From Paenibacillus sp. FSL H8-0332 (lineage in GTDB: Bacteria > Bacillota > Bacilli > Paenibacillales > Paenibacillaceae), in the NCBI RefSeq assembly GCF_037963835.1, contig NZ_CP150145.1, positions 1,550,001-1,614,000 of the forward strand: a stretch of DNA of 64,000 bases, written 5' to 3'. The position numbers and the translations under genes are program-made. The notes beneath the pieces are model-generated. The model did no database searches and was not told the DNA's origin. It saw only the letters and a program-made list of their open reading frames with translations. Below, piece after piece: positions 17,420 through 26,829 of the stretch (its first letter is position 1; each line of letters starts with the position of its first letter).

Positions 17420-18127
17420 ATGGAGCTTATACTGGATAATATACGCAAGAGCTTTGACGGCAGGGAGGTGCTGAAGGGGATTGACTTTACCTTTGAGCAG
17501 GGCAAGATATACGGATTGCTCGGCCGCAACGGCGCGGGAAAAACCTCGTTGTTCAACTGCCTGAGCGGGGAGATCCAAATGGATAGCGGCGGGGCTTTTC
17601 TGCGGAGAGATGAGGTGAGTCTTCCACTGCTTGAGGAGGAGATCGGCTATGTCTTCTCCTTGCCGATTCTGCCTGACTTCCTGACCGGTTATGAGTTTGT
17701 GAAGTTCTATATGGACATCAATAAGGGGAAGATACAAGCGGACCGGACCATTGAGGAATATTTCGATATCATCCGTTTCGAAGAGGCGGACAGGCACCGT
17801 CTGATCAAAGGCTATTCCCACGGGATGAAGAACAAAATTCAGATGCTGTGCTTTATCATTTCCCGGCCGCCGCTGATCCTGCTCGATGAGCCGTTAACCT
17901 CGTTCGATGTGGTAGTGGCGCTGGAGATCAAGAAGCTGCTGCGGGAGATGAAGCAGGATCATATCATTATTTTCTCCACTCATATTCTGCAGCTGGCGGC
18001 CGATCTCTGCGATGAGCTGGTTATTCTGAATAACGGTACGCTGCGCCAGATTCCGGCGGAGACCCTGCACAGTCCGGAATTCGAAGAGCAGATTATTGCC
18101 CTGCTGAAGGATGAGGATCATGATTAG
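17420..18127 (+). CDS. ABC transporter ATP-binding protein
   Basis: A 235-residue ABC ATPase. Walker A is GRNGAGKT, the signature is the degenerate YSHGMKNK common in ABC-2/Ecs-type exporters, Walker B is LILLDEP, and the switch His is in STHIL. It presumably energises the membrane protein encoded next, with which it overlaps by 17 bases. The ATG at 17420 follows CGGAGGCAG. An ABC-2-like export function is suggested by the signature and the partner; the cargo is unknown. The structured element at 17212 lies in its leader region and could be part of its transcript. Confidence 0.88.
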   Translation: MELILDNIRKSFDGREVLKGIDFTFEQGKIYGLLGRNGAGKTSLFNCLSGEIQMDSGGAFLRRDEVSLPLLEEEIGYVFSLPILPDFLTGYEFVKFYMDINKGKIQADRTIEEYFDIIRFEEADRHRLIKGYSHGMKNKIQMLCFIISRPPLILLDEPLTSFDVVVALEIKKLLREMKQDHIIIFSTHILQLAADLCDELVILNNGTLRQIPAETLHSPEFEEQIIALLKDEDHD

Positions 18128-19736
18128 GACACTGAAGGCGATACTGGAAGTGCGGGGGATGTCCGGCGCCAACCGGCTGATGTTCTATATCCGTAAGCTT
18201 CCCGTACTGGGTAAGCAGATCCCGGCCTCGGTCTACTCGGAAACCACGCTGAAGCGGTCCTTATCTGTTATCGTGCATATCTTGAAGCTTCTTATGGCCT
18301 TTGTGACGAAGTTCACTTATCTGGGTATTATGATCTTTCTTCCGGTGAAGCTGATAGGACAAGATTTATCATTAACCCTGCCTGTGCAATACCAGCTCTA
18401 TTTGCAGATGCTGCTATGTATAAGCTTCCTCACGTCCGGGATTTCCAGCGCGGTTATTCTGGAGCCGAAGCGGGATAAATACATATTCGTGAAGCTGATG
18501 AGACTGCCGGCAGAGCGGTATATGCGGACCACACTGACTTTGCGCGGGATCAGCTTCCTGGTTACGTTTATTCCGGCGATGCTGGTCTTCGGGAGTTTTC
18601 TCGGGGCTCCGCTGTGGCATGGGGCGGTTCTGACGCTGCTGCTGACGTTCTGGCGCACGGCTTGCGAGGCGCTGCATCTGTGGGTGTTTGACCGCTACGG
18701 CATTGTTATTGTCAAAAAAACAGGCTGGGTCTGGACCGCCATCGGCGCTGGCTATCTGCTGGCCTACCTGCCACTGCTTCCCGGATTTGCGGTAGTAGAG
18801 AGTGGAATGCTGTTCAACCTGCCTGTGGTGATTGGCGTGCTTATGCTGGGAGGCTTAAGTGCGGTCTATATCGCCCGTTATAAAGGCTACAAGAATGCCG
18901 TCGATGCCGTCACCAAAATCGACGATCCGCTGCTCGACATGGGCCGGATGATGAAAGAAGCACGGGTGAAGGATGTCGCTACGCAGGATCAGCACTACTC
19001 GGCGGAACAGAATCAAGGCAAGTTCGAGGGGAAAAGCGGGTACGCATACCTGAATGCTATCTTCTTCTCACGCCACCGGCGGCTCATAACCAGTCCGATA
19101 GAGCGCAGGCTGGTCATTATTGGCTCGCTCTTTGCAGCTGCTTTGCTGACGATGCTGTTGTCACAAGCTGCTTTTACCAAGCTGACTCACTATCTGATTA
19201 CCGCGTTGCCGACCTTCCTGATCATTATGAACTATACGTCCATTGGCGAACGCCTCTGCAAGGCGATGTTCTATAACTGTGATCTCAGCCTGCTGCGCTA
19301 TGGGTTCTACCGTGAACAATCGGCGATTCTGAGCAACTTCCGCATCCGGCTGCTGCGTATCAGCGTGCTCAATCTGATCCCGGCTGCCGCGATCTGCCTG
19401 GCGGTGAACTTGCTGCTGCTGCTGTCAGCGGAGACCTGGGGCGCGGGGGATGCTGCACTCTTTTGCGTGACGATTGTGGCGCTGTCCCTGTTCTTCTCGG
19501 TGCATCATCTGTTCATGTACTACATCTTCCAGCCCTATAGCACAGAGCTGAATGTGAAGAATCCGTTCTTTACGATTGTGAACAGTGTGGTGCTGGGGGT
19601 AGGATTCATCGCCATGCAGTTCAAGAGTGAGCTTGGAATGTTTGCCATGATCGTAGTGCTCTCTGCTGTGGTGTATATGCTGGCTGCTCTGATCATGGTA
19701 TACAGGTTCTCAGGCCGGACGTTTCGGGTGAAATGA
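18111..19736 (+). CDS. ABC transporter membrane protein
   Basis: A 541-residue hydrophobic protein with roughly ten to twelve membrane helices in two halves. A hydrophilic stretch (about residues 260-315, KIDDPLLDMGRMMKEARVKD) separates them. It overlaps the ATPase gene by 17 bases and is its obvious partner. I do not recognise a named family; the size and two-lobed layout suggest an ABC-2-type exporter with both halves fused. Starts at 18111 and 18120 are both possible (AAGG lies directly before the first and nine bases before the second). No terminator is clear after the stop. Confidence 0.7.
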   Translation: MRIMIRTLKAILEVRGMSGANRLMFYIRKLPVLGKQIPASVYSETTLKRSLSVIVHILKLLMAFVTKFTYLGIMIFLPVKLIGQDLSLTLPVQYQLYLQMLLCISFLTSGISSAVILEPKRDKYIFVKLMRLPAERYMRTTLTLRGISFLVTFIPAMLVFGSFLGAPLWHGAVLTLLLTFWRTACEALHLWVFDRYGIVIVKKTGWVWTAIGAGYLLAYLPLLPGFAVVESGMLFNLPVVIGVLMLGGLSAVYIARYKGYKNAVDAVTKIDDPLLDMGRMMKEARVKDVATQDQHYSAEQNQGKFEGKSGYAYLNAIFFSRHRRLITSPIERRLVIIGSLFAAALLTMLLSQAAFTKLTHYLITALPTFLIIMNYTSIGERLCKAMFYNCDLSLLRYGFYREQSAILSNFRIRLLRISVLNLIPAAAICLAVNLLLLLSAETWGAGDAALFCVTIVALSLFFSVHHLFMYYIFQPYSTELNVKNPFFTIVNSVVLGVGFIAMQFKSELGMFAMIVVLSAVVYMLAALIMVYRFSGRTFRVK

Positions 19737-19842
19737 AATGAGCCTGCGGGCCGTGTGTGACACACTTCTAATTTGAGATTCTTGATGTTATGATAGTGCT
19801 GCCGGAATTGATCGGGATTCAGAAGTAAAAGAGGTGTCGCAA

Positions 19843-20706
19843 GTGAGCAGCATTACCGTGGCCAAGGTGCTTAATAATAACGTGATCATTGCCGAGCATC
19901 CCCAGTATGCTGAGGTTGTGGTCATCGGCAAGGGGATCGGCTTCAACCGTAAAACGCGGGACCGGATCAATCTGTCCTCCGTAGAGAAGATGTTCATCCT
20001 GCGCAGCCAGGAGGAGCAGGAGCAATACAAGCAGCTCGTACCGCAGGTAGATGAGAAGCTGATTGAGGTGGTCCAGGAGATTGTACTGCATATTATGCAG
20101 AGCAGCCGCCAGACGCTGAATGAGCATATCCATATTGCCCTTACCGACCATATCTCCTTTGCGATCCGCAGAAGCGAGCAGCATATGGCTATTCATAATC
20201 CGTTTCTGTATGAGACCCGGGAGATTTATCCGGAGGAATATAGTCTGGCGGAATATGCGGTGGAGCGGATCAATGAGGCGATGGAAGTTGCGCTGCCGCC
20301 GGATGAGATTGGTTTTGTGGCTCTGCATATTGTCAGTGCGCTTAGCAACCGCCATATCTCCGAGGTGAAGCAGCATTCCGAGCTTATCGGCGATCTGGTG
20401 GGGCTGGTCGAAGATAATCTGGAATATCGTATTCCGCGGGATTCGCTGGATTACTCAAGGCTGGTGACCCATTTGCGGTTCGTTCTGGAACGTCTGCGCC
20501 GGGGAGAGACTGTGCGCGAGACCTCGTCCCTGGATGGACTAATGAAGCGGGAGTACCCTGAGATGTACATGCTTGCCTGGAAGCTGACGAAGGTGATCGA
20601 GCAGCGTGTGCGCATTCCGGTATATCCGGCCGAGGTTAGCTATCTAACAATTCATCTGCAGCGAATTGCCCAGAAGAAGGAAGATGAGACAGGGATGGAG
20701 GAGTAG
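19843..20706 (+). CDS. glcT: PTS-controlled transcriptional antiterminator GlcT
   Basis: GlcT is a BglG-family RNA-binding protein that, when glucose flows through the PTS, binds the RAT element before ptsG and prevents termination. The 287 residues contain the CAT RNA-binding domain (about 1-60, KVLNNNVIIAEH, VVVIGKGIGF) and two PRD domains. PRD histidines that take phosphate are visible in LNEHIHIALTDH and ALHIVSA (PRD1), and in LVTHLRFVLERL and TIHLQRI (PRD2). I chose the GTG at 19843, six bases after AGAGGTG, over a GTG three codons earlier that lies within that ribosome site. The target RAT starts 87 bases after the stop, the same order as in Bacillus. Confidence 0.95.
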   Translation: MSSITVAKVLNNNVIIAEHPQYAEVVVIGKGIGFNRKTRDRINLSSVEKMFILRSQEEQEQYKQLVPQVDEKLIEVVQEIVLHIMQSSRQTLNEHIHIALTDHISFAIRRSEQHMAIHNPFLYETREIYPEEYSLAEYAVERINEAMEVALPPDEIGFVALHIVSALSNRHISEVKQHSELIGDLVGLVEDNLEYRIPRDSLDYSRLVTHLRFVLERLRRGETVRETSSLDGLMKREYPEMYMLAWKLTKVIEQRVRIPVYPAEVSYLTIHLQRIAQKKEDETGMEE

Positions 20707-20730
20707 ACCGGCTTTAGGCGATTTTGGGGC

Positions 20731-20759
20731 TTGCAACTTCAAATTAATGGTGCTACAAT
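20731..20759 (+). promoter_or_regulatory. ptsG promoter
   Basis: TTGCAA, 17 bases, TACAAT. It lies between the glcT stop and the RAT sequence, so the ptsGHI leader RNA would start near 20766. Confidence 0.7.
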
Positions 20760-20792
20760 GATCCCTGTTATGAAACAGAAGCAGAATACAAA

Positions 20793-20822
20793 CGTGTAAC
20801 TGATACGATCAGGCATGAGTGA
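20793..20822 (+). promoter_or_regulatory. RAT antiterminator, GlcT binding site
   Basis: The segment reads GTGTAACTGATACGATC and continues into GGCATGAGTG. Its alternating pairing segments closely resemble the remembered Bacillus ptsG RAT. It overlaps the 5' arm of the terminator at 20811, so RAT folding with GlcT and terminator folding exclude one another. Confidence 0.85.
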
Positions 20823-20917
20823 TTTACAGTATTATGGTTGTCCAGCCCCCTCTCGGGGTACCCTAACGTTAGCGTTAGCCGGGCAATCTGCGTACTGTAT
20901 TGCTCATGCCTTTTTTG
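20811..20917 (+). terminator. GlcT-controlled terminator before ptsG, with branched apical region
   Basis: The arm beginning AGGCATGAG at 20811-20831 pairs with the arm ending CTCATGCCT at 20893-20911, followed by six T. The 61-base loop is itself structured. GGTTGTCC pairs with GGGCAATC, enclosing CCCC-TCTC-GGGG and CTAACG-TTAG-CGTTAG hairpins. Such an apical branch is more elaborate than a simple terminator loop. Confidence 0.85.
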
Positions 20918-20957
20918 GCTTCTGTTGACAGAAATTAAGGATTAGGAAGTGACATGA

Positions 20958-23015
20958 ATGTTCAAAAAATTATTTGGCGTTCTGCAGAGAGTCGGTAAGG
21001 CGCTTATGCTGCCAGTTGCCATTCTGCCTGCGGCGGGCCTGCTGCTAGGAATCGGGAACATGCTGGTTAACCCGGACTTCCTGCAATATGTGCCTGCACT
21101 GGAGAATCATACTGTTCAGGCGATAGCCACCGTACTTATGAACTCCGGGCAAATCGTATTTGATAACCTCTCCCTGCTCTTTGCAGTCGGCGTAGCCATC
21201 GGGCTAGCCGGAGGAGAAGGCGTAGCCGGGCTTGCGGCGATTATCGGCTTCCTGGTGATGAACGTAACCATGGGTACGGTAGTGGGTGTCAATGCTTACG
21301 TGCTGACCTGGAAGGATTTCTCTTATTCCAGCGTGCTGGGGATTCCCACATTGCAGACTGGGGTGTTCGGTGGTATCCTGGTCGGGATACTAGCCGCATC
21401 CATGTACAAAAGGTTCTTCCGCATAGAATTGCCGTCTTATCTGGGTTTCTTCGCGGGTAAACGTTTCGTACCGATTATGACGGCGGTGACCTCCCTGATC
21501 CTCGGTCTTGCGCTCACGATTGTGTGGCCGCCGATTCAGCACGGTCTGAACTATGTGTCTCAGAGTATGATTAATACCAACCTGACGCTGTCGGCCTTTA
21601 TCTTCGGGGTGATCGAGCGCTCCCTGATTCCGTTCGGCCTGCACCATATCTTCTATTCACCATTCTGGTATGAATTCGGAAGTTATATTGACAAGGCGGG
21701 CGATCTGGTCCGGGGGGACCAGCGGATCTTCATGCAGCAGCTTCGTGACGGTGCGGAGTTCACAGCGGGCACATTTACAACCGGTAAATATCCGTTCATG
21801 ATGTTCGGTCTTCCGGCAGCGGCTCTTGCGATCTACCACGAGTCCAAGCCTGAGAACAGACGGATTGTCGGCAGCTTGATGATCTCGGCTGCGCTGACTT
21901 CGTTCCTTACAGGGATTACGGAGCCACTGGAGTTCTCATTCCTGTTCGTAGCTCCGCTGCTGTTCGCAGTCCATGCCGTGTTTGCCGGTCTGTCCTTCAT
22001 GACCATGCACATCCTTGATGTCAAAATCGGGATGACCTTCTCCGGCGGCTTCATCGACTATGTGCTGTTCGGCGTCATTCCGAACCGTACCGCCTGGTGG
22101 CTGGTTATCCCGGTAGGTCTGGTACTGGCCGTGATTTATTACTTCGGGTTCCGCTTCGTCATCCGCAAGTTCAACCTGAAGACTCCGGGCCGTGAAGATG
22201 CCTCGGACGATGAGGAAGACATGAGCACAGAGAGTGTATCCAAGACGGGCGACGATCTGCCGCGCAACATTCTGTCTGCCCTGGGCGGCAAAGAGAACAT
22301 CACCCATCTGGATGCTTGCATTACGCGTCTGCGTGTCGAAGTCAAGGACAAAGCGGGCGTAGATAAGAACCGTCTGAAGAAACTGGGTGCTTCTGGTGTT
22401 CTTGAAGTGGGTAACAACGTACAAGCGATCTTCGGCACACGTTCGGACACGATCAAGTCCCAGATTCAGGATGTGATGAACGGCAGAACACCGGCCGCAG
22501 CCCCTGCAGCTCCGAAGCCGGAGCTGGAACAGCAGGCCGGCGAGCAGGGCCAGGCTATTATACCTGAGGATATCGTATCCCCGGTAAACGGCCAGCTGAT
22601 GGATATTACAGAGGTTCCCGATGCGGTCTTCTCACAGAAAATGACCGGTGACGGCTTCGCCTTCCTGTCGGAAGACGGCAAGATTGCTTCACCGGTATAC
22701 GGCAAGGTATTCAACGTGTTCCCGAGTAAGCACGCCATTGGCATCATGTCGGACGGCGGCAAGGAAGTCCTTGTGCATATCGGGGTCAACACAGTTAAGC
22801 TTAAGGGCCAAGGCTTCACGATTCTGGTGGAGGAAGGCGATCTGGTAGCTGCCGGACAGCCGATTATGGAAGTGGATATGGAGTATGTGAAGGCGAATGC
22901 ACCTTCTGTCATTTCTCCGGTCATCTTCTCCAACCTGCCGGAAGGCTCCTCTGTTACCTTGAAGAAGCCGGGCAGAGTCGTCATCGGCGACAAGGATATC
23001 ATCACCATTCAGTAA
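20958..23015 (+). CDS. ptsG: Glucose PTS permease EIICBA
   Basis: PtsG imports glucose and phosphorylates it to glucose 6-phosphate. The 685 residues contain domains in the order C-B-A, as in Bacillus. EIIC (about 1-400) has eight or more helices and the glucose-family block [19 protein letters not shown] has its phosphorylated Cys454 in [10 protein letters not shown] Pro/Ala linker follows, then EIIA with His607 in [13 protein letters not shown] and a supporting His in SKHAIGI. Expression is set by the GlcT RAT switch directly upstream. ptsH follows after 101 bases. Nothing appears truncated. Confidence 0.97.
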   Translation: MFKKLFGVLQRVGKALMLPVAILPAAGLLLGIGNMLVNPDFLQYVPALENHTVQAIATVLMNSGQIVFDNLSLLFAVGVAIGLAGGEGVAGLAAIIGFLVMNVTMGTVVGVNAYVLTWKDFSYSSVLGIPTLQTGVFGGILVGILAASMYKRFFRIELPSYLGFFAGKRFVPIMTAVTSLILGLALTIVWPPIQHGLNYVSQSMINTNLTLSAFIFGVIERSLIPFGLHHIFYSPFWYEFGSYIDKAGDLVRGDQRIFMQQLRDGAEFTAGTFTTGKYPFMMFGLPAAALAIYHESKPENRRIVGSLMISAALTSFLTGITEPLEFSFLFVAPLLFAVHAVFAGLSFMTMHILDVKIGMTFSGGFIDYVLFGVIPNRTAWWLVIPVGLVLAVIYYFGFRFVIRKFNLKTPGREDASDDEEDMSTESVSKTGDDLPRNILSALGGKENITHLDACITRLRVEVKDKAGVDKNRLKKLGASGVLEVGNNVQAIFGTRSDTIKSQIQDVMNGRTPAAAPAAPKPELEQQAGEQGQAIIPEDIVSPVNGQLMDITEVPDAVFSQKMTGDGFAFLSEDGKIASPVYGKVFNVFPSKHAIGIMSDGGKEVLVHIGVNTVKLKGQGFTILVEEGDLVAAGQPIMEVDMEYVKANAPSVISPVIFSNLPEGSSVTLKKPGRVVIGDKDIITIQ

Positions 23016-23116
23016 AATGTGCAATGGCGAAGCGCTTCTATTATAATGAAGGGGAGCGCAAGCCTTCACTATAATTCACCATCCCAAAATTAACAGAAAG
23101 CGAGTTGGATTATATT

Positions 23117-23392
23117 ATGCAAACAACTTTCAGAATTATTGACGAAGACGGAATTCACGCACGCCCGGCGACAGCGCTGGTAAATACAGCTACAAAATTC
23201 AAAAGCACCGAGGCTTTTGCAGAAGCTAAAGGCAAAAAAGTTACTCTTAAATCTATCCTGGGCGTTCTGTCCCTGGGCCTTGAAGCAGGAGATACCCTGA
23301 CCCTTATTACTGAAGGCAGTGAAGAAGCGGAAGCACTGAGCGCGCTGCAGGAGGTTATGGTTAAAGAAGGGCTGGGAGAAGTCCATGAATAA
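23117..23392 (+). CDS. ptsH: Phosphocarrier protein HPr
   Basis: HPr relays phosphate from enzyme I to sugar-specific EII proteins and, when phosphorylated on serine by HPr kinase, acts with CcpA in carbon catabolite repression. The 91-residue protein has the catalytic His14 in [11 protein letters not shown] and the regulatory Ser46 in [11 protein letters not shown], so both roles should be intact. I placed the start at the ATG at 23117; a TTG four codons earlier makes an unlikely N terminus. The 3' end overlaps ptsI by eight bases. It sits directly after ptsG, as in the Bacillus ptsGHI operon. Confidence 0.97.
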   Translation: MQTTFRIIDEDGIHARPATALVNTATKFKSTEAFAEAKGKKVTLKSILGVLSLGLEAGDTLTLITEGSEEAEALSALQEVMVKEGLGEVHE

Positions 23393-25097
23393 GATTTCAG
23401 GAATCGCGGCTTCCGCAGGTATTGCAGTAGCCCGTGCCTTTATCCTGGAACATCCGGACTATACCATTACCAAAACAGCGGTCACTGATGTGGACGCTGA
23501 GCTTGCGAAGCTGAAGGATGCCCTGGACAAATCCAGAGGCGAACTTCAGACCATCAAAGAGCGTACATTGGCTGAGCTTGGCGAGAAGAAGGCGGAGATT
23601 TTCGAATCCCATCTGCTGATTCTTGATGATCCTGAGCTCATTACCCCTGTAATGGACAAAATCCGTGACGAATCGGTAAATGCGGACTACGCACTGAATG
23701 AAGTAGCTAATCAATTTGTGGAAATGTTCCAAAACATGAAGAGCGCCTACCTGCAGGAACGTGCAGCTGATATGCGTGACGTAACCAAACGCGTGCTGAA
23801 CCACCTGCTTGGCATTCATTATGTGAGCCCGGCAGAAATCAGTGAAGAGGTTATCGTCATTGCGATGGATCTGACCCCTTCGGATACTGCACAGCTTAAC
23901 CGCAATTTCGTCAAAGGCTTCACGACCAACATCGGCGGCCGGACTTCCCACTCGGCCATTATGGCCCGTTCCTTGGAGATTCCGGCAGTTGTAGGGACCA
24001 AGAATGTCTTGTCCCTGGTCAAATCCGGCGATCTGATCATCGTTGATGGTCTAAATGGCGATGTGCTGATCAACCCTTCGGAAGCCGAAGTTGCTGAGTA
24101 CACTGCGAAGCAGGCAGCCTATGATCTGCAGATTGCTGAGTGGAAGAAGCTCCGTGATGAGCCTACCGTATCCGCTGACGGCAAGCATGTAGAGCTGGCT
24201 GCCAATATCGGTACTCCGAATGATGTCACTGGTGTGATTGAGAACGGCGGCGAAGGCGTAGGCTTGTACCGTACAGAGTTCCTGTACATGGGCCGCGACA
24301 AGCTGCCTTCTGAAGAGATTCAGTACAACGCCTACCGCACTGTGCTTGAGAACATGCAAGGCAAGCCGGTAGTGGTGCGTACGCTGGATATCGGCGGGGA
24401 CAAGGAATTGCCTTATCTGGATCTGCCGAAGGAAATGAATCCGTTCCTGGGCTTCCGGGCGATCCGTCTCTGTCTGGACCGTCAGGATATCTTCCGCACC
24501 CAGCTTCGTGCCTTGCTCAGAGCAAGCGCACACGGTGACCTGCGGATTATGTTCCCGATGATCGCCACCCTTGGCGAATTCCGTGCAGCCCGTGATCTGC
24601 TGCTGGAAGAGAAAGTCAAGCTGCGTGAAGAAGGCAAGGAAGTATCGGACAACATTCAGCTCGGTATCATGGTTGAGATTCCTTCGACTGCTGTACTGGC
24701 GGACCAGTTCGCCAAAGAAGTGGATTTCTTCAGTATCGGCACCAACGACCTTATTCAATATACAATGGCTGCGGACCGTATGAATGAACGGGTAGCCTAC
24801 CTGTATCAGCCATACAACCCGGCGATTCTGCGTCTGGTCAAAATCGTTATCGACGCTGCACACGCCGAAGGCAAATGGACCGGCATGTGCGGTGAAATGG
24901 CCGGTGACTCTACAGCTATTCCTCTGCTGCTGGGTCTTGGCCTTGATGAATTCAGCATGAGCGCTACCTCCATCCTGCCAGCACGCAGCCAGATCTCCAA
25001 GCTGTCCGCGGCCGACATGAAGGAAATGGCTGCCCAGGCCCTGCAACTCGGCACGGCCGAGGAAGTTGCCGCACTGGTGCAATCCCGCGTGAATTAA
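23385..25097 (+). CDS. ptsI: PTS enzyme I (phosphoenolpyruvate-protein phosphotransferase)
   Basis: Enzyme I takes phosphate from phosphoenolpyruvate and passes it to HPr. The 570 residues include the phosphorylated His189 in [12 protein letters not shown]. The C-terminal PEP-binding barrel carries [21 protein letters not shown], the Mg-ligand block [11 protein letters not shown] and the catalytic Cys in GMCGEMAGD. The start overlaps the end of ptsH with GGGCTGGGAG as ribosome site, giving coupled translation. A terminator 41 bases after the stop ends the ptsGHI transcript. Confidence 0.97.
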   Translation: MNKISGIAASAGIAVARAFILEHPDYTITKTAVTDVDAELAKLKDALDKSRGELQTIKERTLAELGEKKAEIFESHLLILDDPELITPVMDKIRDESVNADYALNEVANQFVEMFQNMKSAYLQERAADMRDVTKRVLNHLLGIHYVSPAEISEEVIVIAMDLTPSDTAQLNRNFVKGFTTNIGGRTSHSAIMARSLEIPAVVGTKNVLSLVKSGDLIIVDGLNGDVLINPSEAEVAEYTAKQAAYDLQIAEWKKLRDEPTVSADGKHVELAANIGTPNDVTGVIENGGEGVGLYRTEFLYMGRDKLPSEEIQYNAYRTVLENMQGKPVVVRTLDIGGDKELPYLDLPKEMNPFLGFRAIRLCLDRQDIFRTQLRALLRASAHGDLRIMFPMIATLGEFRAARDLLLEEKVKLREEGKEVSDNIQLGIMVEIPSTAVLADQFAKEVDFFSIGTNDLIQYTMAADRMNERVAYLYQPYNPAILRLVKIVIDAAHAEGKWTGMCGEMAGDSTAIPLLLGLGLDEFSMSATSILPARSQISKLSAADMKEMAAQALQLGTAEEVAALVQSRVN

Positions 25098-25138
25098 TTC
25101 TTTACTCAAGCATTGGTTATAACTCCAACTACTTTACG

Positions 25139-25164
25139 GCCTCCTTTACAGGGGGCTTTTTTTT
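25139..25164 (+). terminator. Terminator of ptsGHI
   Basis: GCCTCC pairs with GGGGGC (one U-G) around a six-base loop, followed by eight T. Confidence 0.8.
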
Positions 25165-25256
25165 GTGGAGTGATTCGAATTTCAGCAAATCTGGAACCGC
25201 CCGCCCGGGCCGTATTTTATATAATGAGTACATTACTTTCGGAGGGTGGAACCATT

Positions 25257-26504
25257 GTGCAGAGATTCAGTGCTTCACAGATTTATTTATTCCTCGTGTT
25301 TATGACGTCGCTTGCGGCCAGTACGATATTCACAACCTACAGTATTTATTATGTAATCGAGCTGGGACTGAATCCGCTTCAGCTTGTGCTGATTGGAACG
25401 GTGCTGGAGATAACGGTGCTTGTGTTCGAGGGAATCACCGGAGTGGTTGCCGATACCTATAGCCGCAGACTATCCGTCATAATTGCCATGTTCGTTCTGG
25501 GGAGTGCCTTTGTCCTCGAAGGGAGTATTGTCTGGATCTTGCACCCGGCTTCCCTGTTGCCTGCCTTCGGCTGGCTGCTGATCTCCCAGATGCTGTACGG
25601 GATCGGCTGGACGTTCCTGAGCGGGGCGGATACCGCATGGATCGTGGATGAGCTTGAGGAGGAGCAGGCCGGAAGAATCTTCATGCGCTCCAAAATCTTC
25701 TCTTTAAGCGCCTCTCTATTAGGCATTGCGCTCAGCGTAGGATTATCCCAGGTTGCGTCTAATCTCCCTTTTCTGGCGGGTGGAGTCATCTATTTCGTCC
25801 TGGGGCTGATATTGATCCGCTATATGAAGGAGACGGGATTCATACGGCGGGAACGTGCGCCGCATTCCTCCGCTATCCGTGAACTGGGCCAGACCTGGGT
25901 CAGCGGCGCCTCTATCCTGAGGCATCATCCGCTGCTCCTGCTGCTGACCGTTGTAACTTTATTTAGCGGCGCTGCGTCTGAGGGATATGACCGTTTGTGG
26001 CAAGTCTTTCTTATGAATGAAATCGGGTTTCCGGAGATTGGAGTCTCGATGGCGGCCGGCTTCGGGCTGATCAGTGCGGCGACTACTCTGCTGGGTATGC
26101 TGGCTGTCTATATGGCCGGGAATATTATTGATTTGCAAAAGGAACGTCAGGTAACGGCCGCCTTGTTCCTCCTGACATCCATCCGTGCAGGCTGCATTAT
26201 ACTGGTGGCGCTTGCACCTGATTTCTACTTGGCTATCGGGGCGGTGCTGCTCCTAGGGGTGGTCGCTTCGGTCAGCGAGCCGATCTATACCACCTGGCTG
26301 AACACGAAGCTGCCTGCTCAGAACCGGGCAACCCTATTGTCCATGCTCAGTCAATCCGATGCTCTGGGCCAGAGCGCAGGCGGTCCGGCTGTGGGCTATA
26401 TCGGCAGCAGGATCTCCATCAGGGTCTCGCTGCTGTCCGCAGGCTTCCTGTTGCTTCCTGTCATCGCGTTATATGGGAGGCTGCTGCGGAAGGGGTCCGT
26501 ATGA
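25257..26504 (+). CDS. MFS transporter, efflux type
   Basis: A 415-residue protein with about 12 membrane helices. The cytoplasmic loop between helices 2 and 3 contains GVVADTYSRRLSVI, matching the MFS motif A region, and the two six-helix halves are separated around residue 200. The macrolide/tetracycline efflux-like subgroup is most similar in style, but the substrate is unknown. The GTG at 25257 is the best start because GGAGGGTGG lies seven bases before it. The frame is open back to 25113, yet that would run through the ptsI terminator. A TATAAT at 25220-25225 probably belongs to its promoter. No terminator was recognised after it. Confidence 0.82.
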   Translation: MQRFSASQIYLFLVFMTSLAASTIFTTYSIYYVIELGLNPLQLVLIGTVLEITVLVFEGITGVVADTYSRRLSVIIAMFVLGSAFVLEGSIVWILHPASLLPAFGWLLISQMLYGIGWTFLSGADTAWIVDELEEEQAGRIFMRSKIFSLSASLLGIALSVGLSQVASNLPFLAGGVIYFVLGLILIRYMKETGFIRRERAPHSSAIRELGQTWVSGASILRHHPLLLLLTVVTLFSGAASEGYDRLWQVFLMNEIGFPEIGVSMAAGFGLISAATTLLGMLAVYMAGNIIDLQKERQVTAALFLLTSIRAGCIILVALAPDFYLAIGAVLLLGVVASVSEPIYTTWLNTKLPAQNRATLLSMLSQSDALGQSAGGPAVGYIGSRISIRVSLLSAGFLLLPVIALYGRLLRKGSV

Positions 26505-26829
26505 TTCTGGAACATTTTACAATTGTAATCGGGCGGTGAGACAAGTATACTTCCGATTAACTAGCGGCTATAACTTAAATAGCTTGAATTCCCGGGTATC
26601 CATGCCGATATAGGATATATCCGGGGACACAATTCTACTCGTAACCCAGACCTGTGAACATAGTGTTACATATTATATAATGAACCCTATGTAGCAATTC
26701 CGCGTAACCCGCTTGCAGAGCTGTGCAAGTACTAAGTATTAGTTATGGTGAATGTGGACATAGCTTGATAGTAATAGAATGATAGTTCTCCGGGAGTATT
26801 ACGGATGAGCGTAGGGATGGTGAATAGCA
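26505..26829. promoter_or_regulatory. Control region upstream of pullulanase
   Basis: A 325-base gap without a gene. TATAAT at 26676-26681 is the best promoter -10; the matching -35 (TGTGAA) is poor. An imperfect palindrome, TGTGAACA-tag-TGTTACA (26653-26670), overlaps the -35 and could be an operator. No cre consensus or riboswitch was recognised, and nothing is visible in the rest. Confidence 0.4.

Noticed and set aside
24051..25109. 352-codon open frame antisense to ptsI
   Set aside because: The sense gene is certain and there is no independent coding signal.
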